Of a stretch of DNA of 64,000 bases, positions 51,065 through 62,773 are shown in pieces (within the stretch, counting starts at the first letter, position 1; each line of letters opens with the position of its first letter). Both the position numbers and the translations under genes were made by a program. The DNA is from Polydactylus sextarius (taxonomy: Eukaryota > Chordata > Actinopteri > Polynemidae). The stretch spans positions 9,785,501 to 9,849,500 of the forward strand of contig CM028906.1 of assembly GCA_016801845.1 (NCBI GenBank), written 5' to 3'. The notes below the pieces were generated by a model. That model was not told the DNA's origin. It worked only from the letters and a program-made list of their open reading frames with translations, and did no database searches.

Positions 51065-52020
51065 CTGAGAAAGAACCACAAAGAAAAGGAAAAAAAATAC
51101 AAATCCACATCCTCCTATACAAAATAATAGTGCGCTGGAAAAGCTGAGAGAAAAGTGAGTTTCAGAGACAAAAAAGAACAAACAAACAAAATTGAACAAG
51201 CTCAGCAAAAAACAAAAAAGACAGGACTTATGTCATGAAGATAAATGAAGGTCTGCTTCCACCATTGGTTCTGTAAAACCCGAGTATAGGGCCGAACAGA
51301 TTGAAGCAAATTATACTCTCAACACAACTGTGACTTAAATTGATCCTTCAAAGTTGAATACCCTTTGTTCTCTTTTGTTGCCATCAAACTTATTCAGTTC
51401 GGTTTCATTCATCAAATTCAATGTTGCTTTATTCCTGTTAAAGTTTCAAAAGAAAAATGCTGGAGAAGTAATAAAATACCAATTATGGCCGTACAAAATG
51501 AGTTTCTTAGGTGTTAATATTATGGTGTACGCTGATCAGTGCTGATCACATGAAGTTAAAATTTCTGCTCAACCTAGAAACCCACTGACAAACTGTGGTG
51601 TGAGCTGCTAGGTTTTTTTTTTTTTTTTATTAATATCATTTTATTTAGACATTCACAACCATGTTGGTTCCCCAAACATTAGTTAATATCCTATGAGAAA
51701 ACACAAGCATATACATTTTATTCCTCCTTTAGTTGACATTGAATCACTAAAGTAAAACTTTTAGCAGCTGTTCGTATTAAATGAGCAGTTCCTGCCCATG
51801 TCCCAGCTGAACAGATGCAGCCTCGGGCTCATCAGCACCGTCTCTTCATCTCATTAAACTCATCAATGACCTGCCCTGCTCCCAACTGAAACAGGAGGTG
51901 AACAGCATTGTGTTGTTGAATGACATATAGTGACATGATTGTAAGGATCCAGGAGAATTTATGATCATGAATCTATAATGAAAATATATTATATGAGACA
52001 AAACAGCAAAAGCTGTTGTA

Positions 52021-52026
52021 TTTATT
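52021..52026 (-). terminator. zfand6: Candidate zfand6 poly(A) signal
   Basis: TTTATT on + gives AATAAA on minus, about 0.86 kb after the zfand6 stop, compatible with the long 3' UTRs of this family. Another lies at about 51,639. The choice between them cannot be made from sequence alone. Confidence 0.3.
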
Positions 52027-52881
52027 TGATGTTTTAAATCATGTAGTGTAAAGAATAGCAGGACTATGATATAACTGTTTACTGACATCCAGTGGTGGTG
52101 GCACACAACTTAGGCTAGATATCTGCAGCAAACAGCTGATTCCAGCCAACAAATTGTTCACTTATTACAAATGGGCACATGTGCTATTTAAATGTAGTAC
52201 CACTACAGTATTACTACTACACTAATGCTTTGAGATTGGTTTTGTGTCCCTCACACATACAACTGCAGGACAGTAGGAATAATATACTGCATTTTCAAAA
52301 AATCCACATGCAAGGTCAATCAAAAATAAGTGGATCATATCTACATTGTTTGACAGTCTCAGTTTTGGCTTTTTTCCTCTTCCCATGGTCCACAAATATC
52401 CACAATTCAAACAGAAAACTTGTAATTTTTTTTTTTTTAATTTAAAAATCAACAGTGTACACAAACATAAATACAAAACCTGTGACAATTATGTTATGCA
52501 CCCATACATGAACTCTGCTATTATTAACTTTTGCTACTATACCGTGAACACACACATGCTTTTCATAGAACAAAGTGAGAAATGTAACGATCAGTGGTGA
52601 GTTTACATACAAACTTTTTCATCACCCACCGGGCTTGATTCATTTGTTTATGAACTGTTGAGAATTCACATATCAAAACATTCAGACTTCTAAAAAAAAA
52701 AAAAAAAAACAATAAAATAAAAGGAAGAATCATTGTAGAGTTAAACAAATTTGCTCACACGTTTCAGAGGAATGCAGATCAGATTTTACATGTGGGATGT
52801 GTGGAAATAAAATCTAATAATGAGGCTGAGAACAGAAATGCTGGACATTTTTTGAGTTTTTATTTTCAGCTCAAACCAGTT

Positions 52882-53030
52882 CTAGATCTTCTTGATCTTC
52901 TCTCCAGTGACGACTGGGTTTTCCTTCCTGATCTTCTCTGCAGCGTAAGCTCTGTAGTCGAACGTGCAGTTGTGAATGTCTGAGTACCGGTGTATGCTGC
53001 AGAACACGTTTCCACATCTGCAGTCAAAGC
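52882..53030 (-). CDS. zfand6: zfand6 coding exon 6, second half of AN1 finger and stop
   Basis: Reads FDCRCGNVFCSIHRYSDIHN then CTFDYRAYAAEKIRKENPVV and TGEKIKKI, ending in TAG (complement of 52,882-52,884). Carries the remaining six AN1 ligands. Acceptor GTCACAG. Confidence 0.97.
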
Positions 53031-56000
53031 CTGTGACAGAGAGGACTTAACGTTAAGTATAAGAGGAAACAGTAGCCGTTTCTGACACATCATACACCTC
53101 AAGGTTTTTAAGTCATTATCAAGATATTAACATTGAAAAAGCTGTAGACGTACATGCTCCGTTGAACAGCATGTGGTTGAATCATATGGTGAACACAAAG
53201 TGAAACAGCAGCTACTGGTGATGATAAAAAAAACAATGTCTAGTGCATCTAGTGCTGTGTAGGCGCTGATGTGTATCAACCTCACTGTGCCCACGCTGTC
53301 CTCTAAAATTACAAATGATCTAAAAGAACTAATGAGATACACTGTGCTCATTACTTACTGTCCCCACACAGCATGTGCACCATCCATGCTACACACTTAT
53401 CATCATCGACTGAAGCATATTTTTTAAGTATAAGCCAAAATGCAGGTGACCCCCAATTCAACTCTTCAACCCCTGAGTTGCTGCTGCTGCTCAGCCAAGC
53501 GGCGTTGGTGGGTATTTTGAACTTTGGACGGACCCACCTTACATCCAGATTTAATGTTAAAATAAAATAACATTACCCCACATCAGACCCGGCCTTGTCC
53601 AGCTCAGGACGAGACCTCTGATGACCTCTGTTCCTCAAAACCCGGTAGACCTGTATTGACCCCTTAAAAGAAGCTAATTTTGGACAAAGAACTTTTATTG
53701 TGAAGTTCACTCTGACCACTTCAGGAGCAGTTCAGCACCTCAAAGTCTCATTCTCCAACTGCAGTCATGTACTTTGATACAGAGTGACAAAAGAAGAAAC
53801 CTTCAGAAAAGATGTGGAACCCTAAATTAGAGCAGCTGGGAACCACTGTGTGTATCTGTAACATGTATGTAACTGTGCTGTCTGTGTCTGTGGACTGACG
53901 TACCTGTCAGGCCAAGTTTCTTGTTGCAGGTAAAGCAGCGGTTCTTCTTGGCTTTGGGCTTCTCCTCTGACTGTAATGCTGAGCCCACTGATTCCTCAGA
54001 CCCTGATGCTGAGACACACACACAGAAACACACACACAGCGGTCACAGTCACATTACTAGACTCATACAACTCTGAATTATAACAGGAAAACACAGCGAC
54101 TATTCACTTCCAAAGTTCTCTGGGTCACTCCCTCAGCCTGATATTCTCTCACCTCTCTTCACATCTCTATTTTCATCAGGATTCTCCTGTCTCCTCTTCT
54201 TTCTTTTGTGGGAGCACTTTCTCCCAGTCCCCTGGGTTGACGAGTTTGTCCCTGAGCTACCTGCTGAACTCTGATCTGCCTGTTTACTGCCTTCTGCTGC
54301 AGCTCTGCCTGACACACATGAACCTAAAGAGGTGGATTAATGACACAGCGACAACTTTGCCACCGCTTTCTTGATTTGGACATAAGACTCTTTCACCATC
54401 AGAGACCTCTGTTCACACACATGTTTCATATATCTAATTCCTGTCTCATCAGTTCACATCTTTAGTCTTTCATTAATCAGTACTTGTTGCCAAGTATGTG
54501 ACTTCTTCCAAGCTTTTATAATTTGTTGCCTTCAGCCAGACTACTTTTAATATGGATATCCTTTGGGTCAATACAGAAAAGACAAGTCATAGTTACATGA
54601 TACTATGAAAAACATTTCATCAAAAAAAAAAAATCTGATTTGCTCATGTTTTGCTTTCTCTCTATTCAGTCAAGTTACATCTTCAGATATACAGTAGAGA
54701 CAAAAAATAAAAAGGTATTTTCATGACCCTCACAGATGAATACTGCCTGCCAGCAAAGAGAAATGTTTGCCTTGACACCACTGAGGACAGCTCTATTCCT
54801 CTAAGTCTGCTGTGTATGCAGCAGCAATGGAAACACTGGGTAACATATGTGGCAGCGATCTGTTTCCTGTTATTATACACTACATTTCAGCATTTCCACC
54901 AAACTTCCTTTGGTGAGCAGTGTTCTCAGAATTAGCGCATTAGTCGCAAGGACCATTACAACATCTTGTCATTGTTTTTTTAGTCTTAAATCTAAAATAT
55001 CCGCATGAGACAGTTCCTCCTGATTGACGTGAAAGCTTCAGTCCAGCTGGGTTCAGTTTAGTTTATCATTAATTAACCCTGAATGTAACAAGCAAACACA
55101 CAACACGGTAAAAACACAGACGGACAAAGGTGTGTTTGCATGGTGACATTAAAATACAACTGTGTAAACTTAAGCCAAACTAAAAACGGGTCTTGTTGAG
55201 AAATTAGATCGTTAACACAATCGTGTATTATTGTTTCAAACTTGCAACAACTGATTTGATAGATTTCAGGGAAAATAGATTGAGAGATTTCAAGATTTGA
55301 TAGTGTTCAGGAAAAATCTAGACATGATAAGATAAAATGTTTGATGTAATCAAATAGATTTTCCCACAAACCGTACTTTGAATACAGTCAGGTGTCAGAC
55401 TGCTCTTTGCTCCTGAGGTGTTGTCTTCTGCTGAGGTTGCTGAGGCTGTTGCTGGTCCACTAACAAACACAGACAAGTAATAAAATAATTGGATAAGTGC
55501 AGTGTATAAGATTTATTGTACAATGTTTGCAGAATAATAGGAAATAGACTGACCCTCTTCAGACATGTGTCTTGTTCTGATAGGAAATCAGACATATTTC
55601 TATAAATTTGAAAATGTTGTTTTCCAAGTCACCATGTCACTGTGTCACTGATGTGTGTTGTGAGCTGGTTTTACCTGCAGTGTGTGGGGGAAGTGGCTGC
55701 TGGTGAAGTGACTGTGGCGCTGTTGGAGAGCTGTGTGAGCTCGGTGTCTCCTATGTTGCTGCCAGAAGACGATGAGCCTGGAGTGAAAAAACACATTTAT
55801 ATTAAATTTTTATAACTCCCTGTTGTTGTATTATTAAGCACATGTCCAGATTTGGTCAGACTGTACATGTTGTTTGATGATGCTCTGCATCTGTGAACAT
55901 GTTTGAATTGAAAATAGAAAAACATGAAAAATGAAAAAAACAGCAACTGTATTAGTCAGTCAATTGATAAGCAGACAAAGAAAATTAAATCACAACAAAT

Positions 56001-56589
56001 GTGATAATCAGTTAATTGTTTTATATATTTCAAATCAAAGATGTCCTCTAGGCACAGTACTAAAATACCTTTTATATGACACTAATATTAACCTTATAAC
56101 AAGATATACATCAATAAGCTAAAGGTGGTTTCTAAATATTTAGCTTTTTTCTCTGTAAAATACAAAATAGTGTTCAGCATTGCTCCAAACATACTAAAGT
56201 GTTTTACTTAGCATGGGCAACTGGTAGGCAATGTTTTGTGCTTTGCTTTTTATTTATTTGAGGTGTTTTATAATACTTTTGGGAAGAAGAAAATATGCTG
56301 GGGAGTCATCATATTGTGGTATGTGACAATTGGATGTAATGTGTTTATACATGACATCCTGACTATGTGCTGATGGACAAGCAGGTTTTGTAAAATGTTA
56401 AGAGGTATTAAGTGTACAAAACATAAACCTTGTGTTACCTGATGGGCTGACACATGAGTTGCTGTTCTGTCTCTGAAGGAAGTCTCTGTAGCACACAGAA
56501 CACATGCCATTATTCCGGGGGTTGCCATAGAAACCACAGCCTGTGGAGCAGAGCAGAGGAGCCTGGGTCTGGTTGGTCTCCTGGGCCAT
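52882..56589 (-). CDS. zfand6: AN1-type zinc finger protein 6 (A20/AN1), six coding exons, 253 aa
   Basis: Ubiquitin-binding adaptor; family members act in NF-kappaB signalling, peroxisomal protein export and stress-linked proteasome function. Coding exons: 56439-56589, 55675-55777, 55377-55459, 54153-54323, 53904-54008, 52882-53030, all GT-AG with compatible phases; total 762 nt. The A20 finger has C14, C18, C30 and C33. The AN1 finger has C194, C197, C208, C210, C215, H218, H224 and C226. It ends in the family C-terminus EKIRKENPVV...EKIKKI. The linker is Ser/Thr-rich. The protein is longer than human ZFAND6 (208 aa, recalled), mainly because of exon 4. N- and C-terminal blocks resemble both ZFAND5 and ZFAND6; position beside fah favours ZFAND6. 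Confidence 0.93.
53904..54008 (-). CDS. zfand6: zfand6 coding exon 5, first half of AN1 finger
   Basis: Reads SGSEESVGSALQSEEKPKAK then KNRCFTCNKKLGLT. Carries AN1 ligands C194 and C197. Acceptor GTCTCAG, donor GTACGT at the same Gly codon that splits AN1 in other family members. Confidence 0.95.
54153..54323 (-). CDS. zfand6: zfand6 coding exon 4, basic cassette-like exon
   Basis: 171 nt (57 codons) starting in phase 1 and ending in phase 1, so it could be skipped without a frameshift. It reads SCVSGRAAAEGSKQADQSSA, then a Ser/Gly/Thr stretch, then KCSHKRKKRRQENPDENRDV. The KRKKRR cluster looks like a classical nuclear localisation signal. Acceptor CTCTTTAG, donor GTGAGA. I do not recall this segment in mammalian ZFAND6. 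Skipping it would give a 196-residue protein. Confidence 0.75.
55377..55459 (-). CDS. zfand6: zfand6 coding exon 3, linker
   Basis: Reads GPATASATSAEDNTSGAKSS then LTPDCIQ. Acceptor TTGTTAG. Donor GTACGG (after CAAA) is the choice that keeps phase with both possible next exons; its sequence is not strong, so the exact 3' edge is less sure. Confidence 0.75.
55675..55777 (-). CDS. zfand6: zfand6 coding exon 2, Ser/Thr-rich linker
   Basis: Reads SSSSGSNIGDTELTQLSNSA then TVTSPAATSPTHC. Acceptor CACTCCAG, donor GTAAAA. Low-complexity linker with no domain. Supported by phase continuity with the exons on both sides. Confidence 0.85.
56439..56589 (-). CDS. zfand6: zfand6 coding exon 1, A20 zinc finger
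   Basis: Begins MAQETNQTQAPLLCSTGCGF. The ATG has G at -3 and G at +4, with acceptor CCACAG 7 nt before it, so an upstream exon carries most of the 5' UTR. Contains the whole A20 finger (C14-X3-C18-X11-C30-X2-C33). Donor GTAACA after residue 50 plus one base. Confidence 0.96.
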
Positions 56590-56596
56590 GTCCTGC

Positions 56597-59500
56597 CTGT
56601 GGGAAGAGAAGAGTTGACTGTCACAAGAACAGTTAGAGTATCATACCACTGAGGAAGACTATAGAGATTAGTGTTCCGATTTTTGGCCTTCAATAGCGCA
56701 TCCATAATCCTGTATAAATTAGACTTTTTAGAGAATCTTAAAGCACCTGCAGTGTAACGGCCTCTACAATCTGATCAAGCATCTGTGGCTAACTTTCATA
56801 ACTTGACAGTTGTCAGCTACCTCAAACATGATTCTAAATGGATCTGACTCTCAACTCTCCCTAATACATTGAAACACACACTCATGTTGTTCTAATGAAT
56901 CACACACAGCAGGAGTTAGGGTGTAAAGCTGAAATAACTGTGGTTCCTCCACTGTTGCTGACGCTGTCAGTTTGGAGAAAAATGTCAAATATGTGAAGAT
57001 CATGAGGGGACATAAACACCACAGTCAAGGACAGTATGCGTTTGGTTCTCTACAGCAAATTTCCTCATAAAGTTCTCATTCTGTGGGAATAAATGTCCCC
57101 TGTGACTATGCAAACATTTTAAGTACCTAACTTATTTTTTTAGGTTGTTATCCATCACACAATACGAACACCGACACCTAATCAGTCCCAAATTCATTTC
57201 GCAGCAGGACAGCAACATCACAGATCCAGCCAAGGTCAAAGAGAACTATCCACTAGGTAACAGGAGACCTGCAACAGATGGTCTGGCCCCCACAGAGTCC
57301 TAATCTCAGAATCACGGAGTCGGTCACAGATTACACGAGAGAGCAGACTCAACTGAAACAGCCTGAGGCAAGTTCTCTAACACATTTCTAACAACCTATC
57401 ACACACAAACATACTATACTGAGGTATATCTAGCTGAAAAGGACAAACAGTGGTCACACCAAATACTGACGACAAATGAATAAATAGAAGCTTTTAACTT
57501 TGTTTTTTGAAAGTTTCATTGTTTGTTCATGAAGATTTTGCACAGAATTGTGACATTTTATTAGACTGACAACCTATTATTAGATTGTCAGAACTGACAA
57601 ATCAATATTTAAATTACAGATGGTAAAAGTAATGCCATTGTGGGAATTATATTAAATACCTTTGGTCCCCACTGAGGTACACAATTAAGTATGCATAATA
57701 ATTTTTGGACAAATGTTGTATTCTGACTCCTTCAGTACACTGAGGACAAACTTCCCCTCTCTCTATCTCCAGAATATGCCCTGACAATAGGACGCAAAAC
57801 TTTCTAAAACAAACTGCTAAACATTCATTCTTCCAATAATGACAAAAAGACAAAACAGAAAGAAACAGCACAGGTACATATTCAGCCTCATATTTTGATA
57901 TTATCTCCCAAGATGTAGTTCTCCTTCCTGTCTGGAAGGTGTGATACTTAGAGGAGACAACAACTGTATTTCAGTTGTACGACTGTTGAACTTTGAATGT
58001 CACCTGACTAAAAGTTACAACTGACTGCTGAGCTTTCACACCTTTCCTGAGCTGCTTGAATTTTTAAACGGGCTGAACCTTCACTCACAAACAAAGAAGA
58101 CGGAAGACAAGAACAAGAATAAGGTCAGCTGCAGTTTACACCTACACTGTTGGTGGGTGTCCTTCAGTGTTAATGCCACATTGATAATTAAAGGTCCCAC
58201 TGTTGAAAGCAATATTTCCATTTGATGTGTTTTTGTTATAAAAGGTCAAGGTGCTGTAGAAATACTATGGAAGTGTCAAAATGCTTAGCTATCAAGACTT
58301 CTGTAATCTGATGTCACAGCTATACAGTCACCCTCCTCAGCCCCCAGTATGGCCCCTATAGCAGATATAGATGTCTAGACGCCAATAGATCATTGAACAG
58401 AATAGAAATATTAGAGACCTGTGGCTGAAATACAGGAACAGTTTAGTTTCAACTGTCAGCTCATTTTATTTTCACATCGGCTCATTTGCATTTGTGGCTG
58501 GGCAGCGTTGCAAACTAATTTTCAGAGTAAAGAAGAAAATTTCTACAGTCGACTTGTTGCTCAAAATTGCTACACGATGCCACTGCAGAGAACAGTCATT
58601 ACTACCTAACTCAAAGTGGCTGGCTATCTCAACTCAAAATGGGATTTTAAATTTTACTAGAGTAAATTTCACCTGCAGTGAGTGTGCTAGCATGAAGTAT
58701 CATTGTTAATGATTTGAAGTTCATTTTTATCTTTCTGAGTGCCTGCTAATGCTAGCCAACCACGTCTGTGCCTAGCTATTGATCTGACCTGCTGAACTTC
58801 TGTCATTTACACTTTTGTAACCATGCAGACTAAGTGTTGTTATGAGTCTGTGACAGAGGAAATCAATTTTGTGTAATCTGGAGGAGAAATGGTGCACATT
58901 TTAGCATTTAAATCTGTGTTCAAAAGTTGCCAACAAAGTTAAATTAAATGAAAAATGTCATTTTGACACAAGTTTAAAAAAGAAAAAGAACAAAAAATAA
59001 TAATAATAATGTATAATCTAGTAACAACAACAAGAACAAAATTTAGACTACATTCCATCACTAGTAGTTGGCTAAGCTACATGTCACTCAAAAAATAATC
59101 AGCCAATCAGAGGAGAGGCTGAGAAGCGACACAACACTGTTCTAGCTCTACTTCCTGACAGAAGAGAGGGGAGATATGAAAATATATTAAAATGGTTTGG
59201 AGTAGTAAATAACCATAAATATATATTCATAACGATATAAATATTTAAATAAAACAATAGAAAAGTGTACATGGGACTTTTAAACGAGAACAGCCACAAC
59301 CATCAACCTTTACAGAACAATAACAGAGTTAGGTTACTGTCACTTGTACCAAAACACAGTTATAAGCTATAGACTGAGGTTAGATACTGTCGACATTTAT
59401 GCACAAGTTATCAAACTAACCACTGAGATTATAAATGATCTTGCTGATAGCAGTGTCAGTCACCGAAACTTCTCAGGAAAATGAAATAGTCTTTACAGCA

Positions 59501-59694
59501 GATTTAAAGCTGACACAGATTAACACCCTGTCGGGAACACAGTAAACCTCTCATTTTCTGATTCAATACTATTGTTCTAATAATAGCCTCAGTATTTCAG
59601 GTCACACTCAGCTCGTAAGCAACAGATATTTCAATATCAGTTTAAAAAAATAAAAATAAAATAAAGCACTACAGAAATTTCAGGTATAACCAAC
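56597..59694 (-). other. zfand6: zfand6 5' intron, 3.1 kb, no gene recognised
   Basis: AT-rich sequence between the presumed noncoding first exon and coding exon 1. Contains only short simple repeats, such as (AAT)n near 58,995 and (AAC)n-like bases near 59,020. No coding frame with recognisable similarity. Confidence 0.5.
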
Positions 59695-59860
59695 CTCAGT
59701 ATTTGTCCTAAATCCCCTCTCTGTGCCTGCTTTTCCTCGTTTCTCCACAGATAACATCCGACATAAGCATCGATCCTCAGTGCAATAACACAATGTAAAG
59801 CGCGCGATTGGCTGGTTTCCCCCTAAGCCACGCCCACATCCTGGTCCTCATTGGTCCGCT
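59695..59860 (-). promoter_or_regulatory. zfand6: Putative zfand6 promoter and noncoding first exon
   Basis: On the + strand, ATTGG (inverted CCAAT) occurs at 59,807-59,811 and 59,850-59,854, with a GC-box-like CCACGCCC at 59,828-59,835 and a local CpG cluster (GCGCGCG at about 59,800). CCAAT boxes in minus orientation fit a leftward start near 59,770. A possible first-exon donor GAG|GTTGGT is at 59,694-59,695. Inferred from motifs. Confidence 0.5.
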
Positions 59861-60412
59861 GACACATCAATCACTTCTTCAGCACAGCTGGCTGAGACCA
59901 GGGAGGAAGTCTTAACTGACAGCTGAAAATAAAGCGTCCTGCTCAACAAATAACACTTTCAAACCATTTTGTACAAGTTTTAACAACCCGAACAAAGCGT
60001 CTTATTTTTTATATTGAGTCTCTGTCCCTAACCTTCAAATAACGAGACGCGGCCTGAAAGAAGAGAAGTTTACCGTCTGAGCGTCAGTGTCGCATTAAGT
60101 GCAGTCGCGCTGAACTTAATTTAAAAATCCTCAAATTTAAGTGTTGACACTTCAGGGCTGAATGTAAGTCAGATATACGCTACAGAAAGAAAAAAAAATG
60201 TACATATTTTAAGTTGAGGTAAGTTTGGCGTTAGATTTTAGTCCATATAGGTTTAAAACTCATATTCTATCTATACTAATAAAATGCATCCTTATTACCA
60301 GCAGCTCGCAACAATGGCCTAGCAACAGTTGTTCTGATACAAAAGAGTGTTATTTTTAAACAGAGTTTGGTTTACAGGGAAAACATAAACTTACCTTTCT
60401 CGCAGACCTTAC

Positions 60413-60616
60413 CTTTGTCGGCTCTCCGCCATACTTTCGTCGCAGAAACCTTGCTGTTTGAAAAATTAGCAGGCTGGAAACCAGGAACCAGACAACAACT
60501 AACACCATAACAACTATAATAGTTATTGTTTGATCTGTTTCCAAAAATGTCTCGATGATTCTAGAGTCTTTTTTCACCAATAACAAGCAGGTTCCAAGGC
60601 AGCAGACGCTGACCTT
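60413..60616 (-). other. Unassigned open frame encoding a transmembrane segment, possible exon
   Basis: An open minus-strand frame from the codon after a TAA (60,617-60,619) to a consensus donor AAAG|GTAAGG (60,412-60,413). It encodes a strongly hydrophobic stretch containing TIIVVMVLVVVWFLVSSLLI followed by the basic tail FLRRKYGGEPTK, the layout of a single-pass membrane protein with a positive cytoplasmic edge. The only in-frame ATG (60,508) lies inside the hydrophobic stretch, so the exon would need an upstream ATG or this short start. A second donor, AAAG|GTAAGTT, follows at 60,394-60,395. No partner exon was found and I do not recognise the protein. It could be chance. Confidence 0.3.
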
Positions 60617-61139
60617 TTAATTAATTAATGTTGTAGATTGATTCATTAGATGACGTGTCACTCATTGATGCTTATATTACAGTGTTTTCTTTCTTTCTTT
60701 TTTCTCTAAGGAGATTAAATACCGATATCTTTATTAAGATATTTAAAACGCTCATTCAAATGGATATTATAAACATTTAAAAGTGGAAAGTAAATGGATT
60801 GAATTCACATGGTTAGGTTATAAAAGACTCAACGAAGCGAAATGTATTAGTCGCCTTAGAGACATTATAAATTAAATCGGTTACCAGTATATAAGTATCT
60901 AAGTTCTTTTTTTAAGGTTAATTTTCTTAAAACTAAATGAATTTACAGCTAGTATGGACTATACCACTATAGGACACTAAAAATATTTCTAATGTGAGTT
61001 GTTCTATGATATTATATATATAATATATATATATAGTGCATTATTATATATATATAAAATATAGTATTATTATTATATTGTGTATTATAAAGAAATATGT
61101 TGTGCTATTGCAGTGAATTGTCATTAACTAAACTTTCAT

Positions 61140-61376
61140 ATTTTACACCATGTTGTACGTACTCCGATGCGGTAGGTGGCGGTATGAGCTCAAAAGTTGG
61201 TTACACGCAAAGAAGACATTTTTTTTTTTTCCTCTCTTCAAACATGTCATGTGTCACTATGCGCGTTAATGTTTAACTCCTCCAAAGTTGCATGAAGCAA
61301 ACCGATATGCCAAAAGCCACAGAGCTGACAACCAGCCCGCGTCCAGACGGCCGTGGCTGACGACAGCAGAGCCAGC
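61140..61376 (+). promoter_or_regulatory. mthfs: Putative mthfs promoter and 5' UTR
   Basis: GC content and CpG density rise here against an AT-rich upstream stretch (CCGATGCGGTAGGTGGCGG at about 61,161; CCCGCGTCCAGACGGCCGTGG at about 61,336). No TATA box is obvious. Divergent from zfand6, about 1.6 kb from its presumed start. Confidence 0.4.
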
Positions 61377-61487
61377 ATGGCTGCCCTGCGAGCTGCAAAG
61401 CAAGTGCTGAGGAAAGAAATAAAGCGACGGATTGCAGCTCTGAGTAACGACGAGAAACAGCGTCAGTCTCTAGTGGTTACACATAAG
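61377..61487 (+). CDS. mthfs: mthfs exon 1, residues 1-37
   Basis: The ATG at 61,377 has A at -3 and G at +4. It encodes the N-terminal helix with K8, K13 and R18-type basic residues that face ATP in the family. Phase-0 donor GTAAGG at 61,488. Confidence 0.95.
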
Positions 61488-62773
61488 GTAAGGAAATGAC
61501 CACTGACTGATTAATTAATTAATGGCGTGGAGCAGACGAACAGCTTTACCACAGTGACTAGTGACACTACAACTTCACGTTTGTTTTCAGTGACAGCAGA
61601 AATCGCCTAAACAACGTAAATTAAAGTTTGTTTGTTTTTTCCCAACTCGGTGCTAAAATCTCTGAATGACTGAATATTTATTATTTAAAATTGTATTTAC
61701 TTTGTTTTTCAATTGCAACCTGCACGCTCGTATTTAGTTAAATGTGGCACTCTTTCAAATACATGACATTTTGATTATAATTAGTTTAAATCAGCCAGCG
61801 CTGAAAGTAGGCAGTTCACGGTGAAAGTAAATGATTGTTGTTTGTAAACCTCCCATGTTGATACGTCACTCAAGTTCCTGTCTGAGCAGTTATATAACTA
61901 TTGATCAGTAATATTAATTAATTATTACTTTGGCATAGAATTGAACAAAGTCTGATTTGTAAAGATTAGGTTAGGTCTTGGCTGTCAAAATAATGACATA
62001 TACTCACCTGTGCCTATATCAAAAATATCTGCTTTCATGAAGTATCATAGAACATAATGATAATAACAACCATCCTCCATGTAGTGGTTTAGAGAAGCAT
62101 CTTGACTGCAGACAGGAAGAGACTTGACAAGCTGATTAAGGTCACAGCTCTGTCTTGGGACGTCCTGTCAACATGGAGGAGGTGGTAGGAAGATGGAGAA
62201 CCCTGTGCAAGACACTTTAACTGAGCAGCAGTTTTCCTAAGGAACATGAAGCCAAAAGAACATGCAGTCACATTGTATAATTATAGAATGAAATAGTCTG
62301 TCCAGTGCTAATGCTTATCACTGTCACTTGTTGTAAACATCTGTCACAGTTTATACTCTCTGGTTCAACTTTGACAATAATCCTCTAAATTGTGTTCATC
62401 CAGATTTTACCTCAGTAATTAGGGATTTTTGCCCTGTCCAATGTGACTGGGTTATTATGTCACTGATTCTAACTTTCTCTTCCTGTGTATTTTTTTTTTT
62501 TCCAGTTGTTCAGACACCCAAAGTATGTGTCCTCGAAGCGCATTGCAGTGTTTCTCAGCATGGATGATGAAGTACGTACTGAGGAAATAATCAAAGATTT
62601 GTTTAAATGTGGAAAAAGCTGCTTCATTCCCAGATATAAGAGCGGCAGCAACCACATGGACATGTTGCAGCTCCACAGTGTACAAGACATGGAGACGTTG
62701 CCACTGACAACCGACTGGAACATCCGACAGCCCACTGAAGATGACAGCAGCAGAGAGGAAGCTCTGGCTGCCG
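61377..62773 (+). CDS. mthfs: 5-formyltetrahydrofolate cyclo-ligase (methenyltetrahydrofolate synthetase), 5' part
   Basis: Cytosolic ATP-dependent enzyme that converts 5-formyltetrahydrofolate to 5,10-methenyltetrahydrofolate, returning the storage folate to the one-carbon pool. Two exons are inside the window, 61,377-61,487 and 62,506-62,773, giving 126 codons plus one base, starting MAALRAAKQVLRKEIKRRIA. The N-terminal basic helix, the FLSMDDEVRTEEIIKDLF block and CFIPRYKSGSNHMDM (substrate and nucleotide site region) align with human MTHFS. The last exon, with the glycine-rich GRGKGYYD motif, lies beyond 64,000. Partial because of the window edge, with no sign of damage. Confidence 0.95.
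62506..62773 (+). CDS. mthfs: mthfs exon 2, residues 38-127
   Basis: The acceptor has an 11-T run before CCAG (62,501-62,505). Reads LFRHPKYVSSKRIAVFLSMD and continues through the folate-binding region to DSSREEALAA. Ends after one base of codon 127 with donor GTAAAC, the same phase as human exon 2. Confidence 0.96.

Noticed and set aside
60356..60586. Treating the 76-codon frame as a complete protein starting at 60,586
   Set aside because: That start codon is TTG, not ATG. Only the open frame and donor are kept as a low-confidence exon candidate.
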